From Metabacillus mangrovi (lineage in GTDB: Bacteria; Bacillota; Bacilli; Bacillales; Bacillaceae): a stretch of DNA of 64,000 nt. The notes under the pieces are model-generated. The model was not told the DNA's origin. It ran no database searches and saw nothing but the letters and a program-made list of their open reading frames with translations. This document shows positions 59,758-64,000 of this stretch, in pieces. The first letter of the stretch is position 1, and each line of letters opens with the position of its first letter. Where the stretch lies: NCBI RefSeq assembly GCF_009711125.1, contig NZ_WMIB01000006.1, positions 62,001 to 126,000 on the forward strand. The letters run 5' to 3'. The position numbers and the translations under genes were made by a program.

Positions 59758-61298
59758 GATTCCTGCCCTCCAGTAGCAAAATGCATAATTTTTTCCTGAC
59801 TTGCTTCGCTTCTCAGAAGTTCTCCTTTAATTCTCCCTTCATGCATCACCAGAATCCGGTCACTGATTCCCAGTACTTCAGGAAGCTCTGAAGACACAAC
59901 GAGAACAGCAAGGCCTTTCTCAGCAAGGGCCGAGATAATCTTATGAATTTCCGTTTTTGCTCCGATGTCGACACCCCTGGTCGGCTCATCAAGCAGCAGC
60001 ACCTTCGGGTTGGTCGCGAGCCAGCGTGCAATAACTACCTTCTGCTGATTGCCTCCGCTAAGCTCTGAAACATATTGTTCAGATGAGGCGACTTTTACCC
60101 CAAGCTCTTCAATCAAATGATCTGCCCGGTCTCCAATCCGTTTCCAGCTCAACCATCCGCTTTTCTGAAACTTCTTCAACTCGCCCATCACAATGTTTTC
60201 CTTCACACTCATGTTCAGAAATAACCCCTGTTCTTTCCTGCTCTCCGGTACATGGGCAAGCCCATAGAGAACAGCTTCTGACGGATTGCTGATTCTTACG
60301 CGGTTTCCGTCTATATAAACCTCTCCGCTTTTAAGAGGGGCTGCACCGAATATGGTCCGGATCAGCTCTGTACGCCCCGCGCCAACCAGTCCGGCAAGAC
60401 CGACAATTTCTCCTGGATAGACCTTTAATGAAACTTGGTTAACGACTTTCCGATCGGATACCTCCCGGAGTTCAAGCGCAGGCTTATGATGGTCTACCCG
60501 TTCCGATGCAGCGCTTACCTCCCTTTTAAACAAGGTGTTCAATTCTCTGCCAACCATTAATTTCACAAGGTGATCCGGGCTCGTTTCTGTGATTGGCCCG
60601 CTTTGTATCCATTCACCATCTCGAATCACAGTATACCGGTCAGATATCCGGAAAATCTCTTCCATTCGATGAGAGATGTAAATAATGCCAACTTCCTTGC
60701 TCTTCAAGTCTTCAATAATGGCAAACAATTTATCTATTTCTTTATCCGTCAGAGAAGCGGTCGGTTCATCCATGATAAGGACCTCGGCATCATAGGAAAG
60801 TGCCCTGGCGATTTCGACAACCTGCTGCTGGGCGACACTCAGATCAGCAACGATTCTGCGCGGGTCAAGGTCTGACCCCATTGAAGACAGCACCGAACCC
60901 GCTCTCTCATGTACTTCACGCCAGTTCACAAGCCCAAAACGGTTTTTAGGGAATTTGGTTCCCATCAAGATGTTTTCTCCTATTGATAGATTTGGAGAAA
61001 GCTTAAGCTCCTGATGGATCACACTGATTCCATTTTGCTTTGCTTCTACAGGACCGCTCCATGCGAGCTTTTGCCCTTTATATTCAATGCTTCCCTCATC
61101 CTCATCCGGCTGGTATATACCTGAAAGGATTTTGATGAGCGTGGATTTGCCCGCTCCATTCTCACCCATTAATGCATGGACCTCTCCCTTATAAACATCA
61201 AGGCTTACTCCTTTAAGAACTGTCACTCCGGAAAATGTCTTGCTTACTCCATTCATGGACAGGATAGGAGAAGCTGTTTTCAAGATCGTTGCGTTCAC
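59754..61298 (-). CDS. Ribose-type sugar ABC transporter ATPase (RbsA-like, two domains)
   Basis: 514 residues, two fused ATPase domains. First: GENGAGKSTLIKIL, LSVAQQQVVEIARALSYD, LIMDEPTASLTD. Second: GLVGAGRTELIRTIFG, LSGGNQQKVVIARWLATNP, LLLDEPTRGVDIG. The second Walker A is degenerate (no Lys), as is normal for RbsA/MglA. GTG start at 61298 with GGGAGG. Between the binding protein and permease genes. Confidence 0.92.
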   Translation of the reverse strand: MNATILKTASPILSMNGVSKTFSGVTVLKGVSLDVYKGEVHALMGENGAGKSTLIKILSGIYQPDEDEGSIEYKGQKLAWSGPVEAKQNGISVIHQELKLSPNLSIGENILMGTKFPKNRFGLVNWREVHERAGSVLSSMGSDLDPRRIVADLSVAQQQVVEIARALSYDAEVLIMDEPTASLTDKEIDKLFAIIEDLKSKEVGIIYISHRMEEIFRISDRYTVIRDGEWIQSGPITETSPDHLVKLMVGRELNTLFKREVSAASERVDHHKPALELREVSDRKVVNQVSLKVYPGEIVGLAGLVGAGRTELIRTIFGAAPLKSGEVYIDGNRVRISNPSEAVLYGLAHVPESRKEQGLFLNMSVKENIVMGELKKFQKSGWLSWKRIGDRADHLIEELGVKVASSEQYVSELSGGNQQKVVIARWLATNPKVLLLDEPTRGVDIGAKTEIHKIISALAEKGLAVLVVSSELPEVLGISDRILVMHEGRIKGELLRSEASQEKIMHFATGGQES

Positions 61299-61361
61299 AA
61301 ACTGCCGCCTCCCTTAAAAAGAATAAGATCCTCCTTGCAGAAGATCTCACTCTTTTTCGTT

Positions 61362-62345
61362 TTACCATCCTTTGTAGCTGTCTACATTGTCTTGAGTAAT
61401 CAGTTCAACCGGCACTTTAACGAGCTTTTCCACTTCTTTTCCATCGAGGATGTCTTTCCCGATTTTCACTGCCGTTTTCATCATTTCATCTGGTGCCTGG
61501 GCAGAAGTTGCTGCAAAGCTTTTGTTTTCCTTTAACGCTTCTACCGCTTCAGGAGCCCCGTCCACACCGACAATGAAGAACTCCTCACCGCGATTTGCCT
61601 GTTCCTGTGCAATTTTCACTCCGAGACCTTCAGGATCATTTATGGCGAAAATCGCCTGGATCGATCCTTTAGGCTGAGCTTGAAGGATATTTTCCGTAAC
61701 AGAAAGAGCTTTCTCCCGGTTCCCCTCACCATTTTGCTTTGCAACGACTTTAATCTCTGAATTCTTAATGGCATCCTCAAACCCTTGAATACGATCCGTA
61801 ACTGCGGATACAGGAGGTCCGTCAATGACCGCTATGTTTCCCTTGCCGCCCAGTTTCTCGATTACGTATTCTCCTGCGAGCTTGCCAGCTTGATAGTTAT
61901 CAGACGTAACGACACTATCCACTCCACCCTCAGCTCCGACATCGACCGCAACAACTGGAATTCCCGCTGACTTTGCTTGCTGAACAGCTGCTGCAATCCC
62001 TTTTGAATCAACCGCATTCAACAAAATCAGATCCACTTTTTTTGTTACAAAATCCTCAATCTGAGAGGTCTGTTTTGCCAGATCATAATCCGCACTAACG
62101 GTGATCAATTCTGCGCCCATTTCCTTAGCAGCTTCCTCAGCCCCTTTTGACATGGATACAAAGAAAGGATTGGCCAGTGTCCCTACAGTCAAACCAATCT
62201 TAATTTTCCCATCCTTTTTTTCCGTTGTATCTCCTCCAGAAGCAGGCTCTGTATTTGAACCTGTGTCAATCGCATTGCAGCCCGCTGCCACCAACATAAA
62301 GACCAACAACAATAACGCGAATAAAGATCTGGTAACCGCTTTCAT
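61362..62345 (-). CDS. Ribose-type sugar-binding lipoprotein (RbsB-like)
   Basis: 327 residues. Lipobox LVAAGC (acylated Cys at about residue 23), Thr/Glu-rich linker, then the type I periplasmic sugar-binding fold: IGLTVGTLANPFFVSMSKGAEEAAKEMG, VDLILLNAVDSKGIAAAVQQAKSAGIPVVAVD and FAINDPEGLGVKIAQ (key parts). First gene of the operon binding protein - ATPase - permease - GH32. The cre site and inverted repeats upstream suggest CcpA repression and control by the divergent DeoR regulator. Genes rbsD, rbsK and rbsR are absent. Confidence 0.9.
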   Translation of the reverse strand: MKAVTRSLFALLLLVFMLVAAGCNAIDTGSNTEPASGGDTTEKKDGKIKIGLTVGTLANPFFVSMSKGAEEAAKEMGAELITVSADYDLAKQTSQIEDFVTKKVDLILLNAVDSKGIAAAVQQAKSAGIPVVAVDVGAEGGVDSVVTSDNYQAGKLAGEYVIEKLGGKGNIAVIDGPPVSAVTDRIQGFEDAIKNSEIKVVAKQNGEGNREKALSVTENILQAQPKGSIQAIFAINDPEGLGVKIAQEQANRGEEFFIVGVDGAPEAVEALKENKSFAATSAQAPDEMMKTAVKIGKDILDGKEVEKLVKVPVELITQDNVDSYKGW

Positions 62346-62417
62346 TTTCTTCTCCCCTTTTGACTGTTTTTGATTAAAACTGGTAATAGTTAAAATCCAA
62401 CCTGCTTTCTTCGTGTT

Positions 62418-62431
62418 TGAAATCGCTTACA
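62418..62431. promoter_or_regulatory. Perfect CcpA cre site
   Basis: TGAAATCGCTTACA fits all fixed positions of TGWAANCGNTNWCA. It lies between the divergent sugar-transport operon and the DeoR gene. Confidence 0.8.
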
Positions 62432-62446
62432 TATAACATCAAATGA

Positions 62447-62484
62447 CTGAATCTGACCATTCGCGCTCATATGTGACGATTCAG
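62447..62484. promoter_or_regulatory. Inverted repeat, candidate DeoR-family operator
   Basis: CTGAATC (62447-62453) and GATTCAG (62478-62484), 24 bp apart, in the divergent promoter region. Confidence 0.5.
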
Positions 62485-62592
62485 CTTCATTTTAAATCCA
62501 TATCCTGTCATTGTCAATAAATTCTAATAATTTAAAATTAATGATTTCCGGTTCTCTTTATGGTAAAAATAGGCTAGATAAGGAGGTAACCA

Positions 62593-63354
62593 ATGTTTAG
62601 TGAAGAACGCCAGTTAAAAATTATTGACTTCATAACCAGCCACTCTCGCGCTTCGGTCCAAGATTTAAGCAATTTTCTTCAAGTATCCGAATCAACAATC
62701 AGGCGGGATTTGAAAGAACTTCAAAAAAACAACCAAATACATAGAACCCATGGGGGTGCCGTCTCTTTAGATAACGTAAACTATGAGCCTACCATTCGTG
62801 CAAAAGAGATCGAATACGTTCAGGAAAAAGTAGCCATAGCCAAAAAGGCAGTACAATGGATTCAGGATGGAGATACCATCTTACTGGACTCAGGCACTAC
62901 AACTCTGCCGATGATGAACGAACTTAAGGAATTTAAAAATTTAACGATCGTTACGAATTCTGTATTACTCCTAAGGGATTATTCCCCTATACCAGGAGTT
63001 CATTTAATTTTTCTCGGGGGGAGTCTTCGCCAGGAAACACTTGCAGCAGTAGGTCCCTTTGCCGAGCAAAATCTGTCCATGATCAGAGTTGATAAAGCGT
63101 TTGTAGCCATAAATGGAATTCATTTATCAGAAGGGCTTACTACTCCAAACCTTACCGAAGCCAGAATTAAAAAGATGATGATTCAGAATGCACAAAGTGT
63201 CATATTGCTCAGCGACTCAAGCAAAGCGGGTAAAATTTGTTTTTCAAAAGTGGCTGATCTTGAAGAAATCGATGTACTTATATCCGATGCAGGACTGGAT
63301 CCCGCAATTAAAGAAGACATAGAAAGAAGAGGCATAAAAGTGCAGCTTGTTTAA
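62593..63354 (+). CDS. DeoR-family transcriptional regulator
   Basis: 253 residues. Winged helix-turn-helix at residues 5-57 (SVQDLSNFLQVSESTIRRDLKEL, THGGAV), then the DeoR C-terminal sugar-phosphate domain (GDTILLDSGTTTLPMM, TNSVLLL, GPFAEQNLSMIRVDKAFVAINGI). Such regulators usually sense phosphorylated sugars and repress transport genes. It faces the sugar ABC transporter-GH32 operon and is its likely regulator; fructose-1-phosphate is a reasonable effector guess. ATG 62593 with AAGGAGG. Confidence 0.9.
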   Translation: MFSEERQLKIIDFITSHSRASVQDLSNFLQVSESTIRRDLKELQKNNQIHRTHGGAVSLDNVNYEPTIRAKEIEYVQEKVAIAKKAVQWIQDGDTILLDSGTTTLPMMNELKEFKNLTIVTNSVLLLRDYSPIPGVHLIFLGGSLRQETLAAVGPFAEQNLSMIRVDKAFVAINGIHLSEGLTTPNLTEARIKKMMIQNAQSVILLSDSSKAGKICFSKVADLEEIDVLISDAGLDPAIKEDIERRGIKVQLV

Positions 63355-63415
63355 CGCGGGAAGCACTGATTGGATAAACACATAAGGCTGAGTGTTCTTT
63401 TCCAGCATAAATGCA

Positions 63416-63441
63416 AAAAGGGCCCAAAAGCGGCCCTTTTT
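63416..63441. terminator. Terminator between deoR-type gene and MaoC-like gene
   Basis: AAAAAGGGCC / GGCCCTTTTT with a 7-base loop; symmetrical. Confidence 0.85.
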
Positions 63442-63817
63442 AATCTCTGATAATTCCCTTAACAGATCCGGTCATGACAGCTTTTCCGTGCTGATTCGTA
63501 TACACGCTGCTCATGGAAACCTTTTGATAGCCTTCCTTTTGCTCGGCTTCGGTAACAGTGACTTCGCACAAAATCGCATCTCCGGTAAATACCGGCCGTT
63601 TAAATTCACTTACCATCTCACTCGCAATATAATGCAGATCGCCGCCAATTTTTGTACCGATGCTTGCAGTCAGGAGTCCGTGCACAACCAGCCGTCCTTG
63701 CTCATCCTTCTCAAGATGGTGACGGCCCTTATCTCCTGAAAACTCTGCGAATTGCAGGACCTCTTCTTCGGTAAAGGTCCGCTCCCAAGTAAAAACATTC
63801 CCTTTTTGAATGGCCAT
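63440..63817 (-). CDS. MaoC-like hotdog-fold hydratase
   Basis: 125 residues. (R)-specific enoyl-CoA hydratase/MaoC fold: FTEEEVLQFAEFSGDKGRHH carries the conserved Asp and His region, VVHGLLTASIGTKI the central hotdog helix. Family members hydrate trans-2-enoyl-CoA. Here the usual D-x4-H motif is FSGDKGRHHLE, slightly altered. ATG 63817 with AAGGGGAG. Single gene. Confidence 0.82.
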   Translation of the reverse strand: MAIQKGNVFTWERTFTEEEVLQFAEFSGDKGRHHLEKDEQGRLVVHGLLTASIGTKIGGDLHYIASEMVSEFKRPVFTGDAILCEVTVTEAEQKEGYQKVSMSSVYTNQHGKAVMTGSVKGIIRD

Positions 63818-63897
63818 TTTATCTCCCCTTCCTTTACTGTGAATATAGCATAGAACGGAGGGTAAATGAATGGCTATTCATTCAGTTTAATTTTGTG

Positions 63898-64000
63898 AGG
63901 GGTCAGTCCCGCACTGCTTCACCGCAGCGGGGGACTGAGGCGCACCTCTGCGACCCCTTGCGTCCCAACAGTTTGCGGAGCCGGTGCCGAAGCTTTAGTA
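63898..64000. repeat. Divergent copy of the GGGGTCAG... element, cut by window end
   Basis: GGGGTCAGTCCCGCACTGCTTCACCGCAGCGGGGGACTGA parallels GACCCCTACTGCTTTAACGCAGCCGGGG of the 45.8-kb elements (shared CTGCTT..CGCAGC..GGGG order; longer strings given by their ends), and the late GAAGCTTTAGTA parallels GTGCTTTAGCAG. It is incomplete because the window stops. Confidence 0.6.

Noticed and set aside
59754-61298. Loss of the second Walker A Lys in the RbsA-like ATPase as a defect
   Set aside because: The degenerate second site is normal for RbsA/MglA-type ATPases.

Overview
The window is chromosomal DNA of a low-to-moderate GC, endospore-forming member of the Bacillaceae. Spore genes are present (a GerA-type germinant receptor, prkA, yhbH), start sites have strong GGAGG ribosome binding sites, and long runs match the Bacillus subtilis yhc and yhb regions (glpP, yhcX, yhcW, yhcV, yhcU, yhcT; yhbH, prkA, trmL/cspR, yhbB, queG/yhbA). 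The species cannot be fixed from the sequence; a Metabacillus- or Bacillus-like organism is the best guess.

Layout. 1-10.7 kb: a glutamine synthetase cut by the window edge, then glpP, yhcX, yhcW, yhcV, a malL/LacI pair with an 18-bp palindromic operator, bdbC with a thioredoxin-like partner, yhcU and yhcT. 11-17 kb: glyoxal reductase yvgN, a secreted GH31 enzyme and a GH66 dextranase. 16.8-23.7 kb: a quinone reductase, a chemoreceptor, a secreted DUF2817 peptidase-like protein, a flavin reductase and a cid locus (LysR regulator, CMD protein, cidA, cidB). 23.8-28 kb is the most unusual part: an ABC-F gene behind an attenuator with its own leader peptide, and a two-gene unit with a sigma-B-like promoter that pairs a CarH-like cobalamin-binding sensor with a histidine-kinase-like protein lacking the phosphorylatable His. 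28-32 kb: a four-gene germinant receptor operon. 32-42 kb: acyltransferase, S-box (SAM-I) controlled NhaC-type transporter, amino acid permease, yuiD, azoR, a general stress protein and an amino acid ABC transporter. 42-44 kb: kdgA-kdgK beside the remnant of a LacI regulator. 44-52.3 kb: yhbH, prkA, trmL, yhbB, queG, a B3/B4-domain protein and tRNA-Gly. 52-55 kb: an orphan OppB/OppC-like permease pair and a lipoprotein. 55-63.4 kb: a ribose-type sugar ABC transporter in one operon with a very large levanase-like GH32 enzyme, faced by a divergent DeoR-family regulator and a perfect cre site. The window ends with a MaoC-like hydratase and part of an interspersed repeat.

How it works together. 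Two polysaccharide systems stand out. One is for alpha-1,6-glucan: secreted GH66 and GH31 enzymes and an intracellular oligo-1,6-glucosidase. The other is for fructan: secreted GH32 with a co-transcribed sugar importer. Convergent and 3' intergenic regions carry several unrelated-looking repeat tracts, three of them with the same 20-21 bp period, plus twin 125-bp elements with terminal inverted repeats. No CRISPR array, rRNA, prophage or intact insertion sequence was seen.
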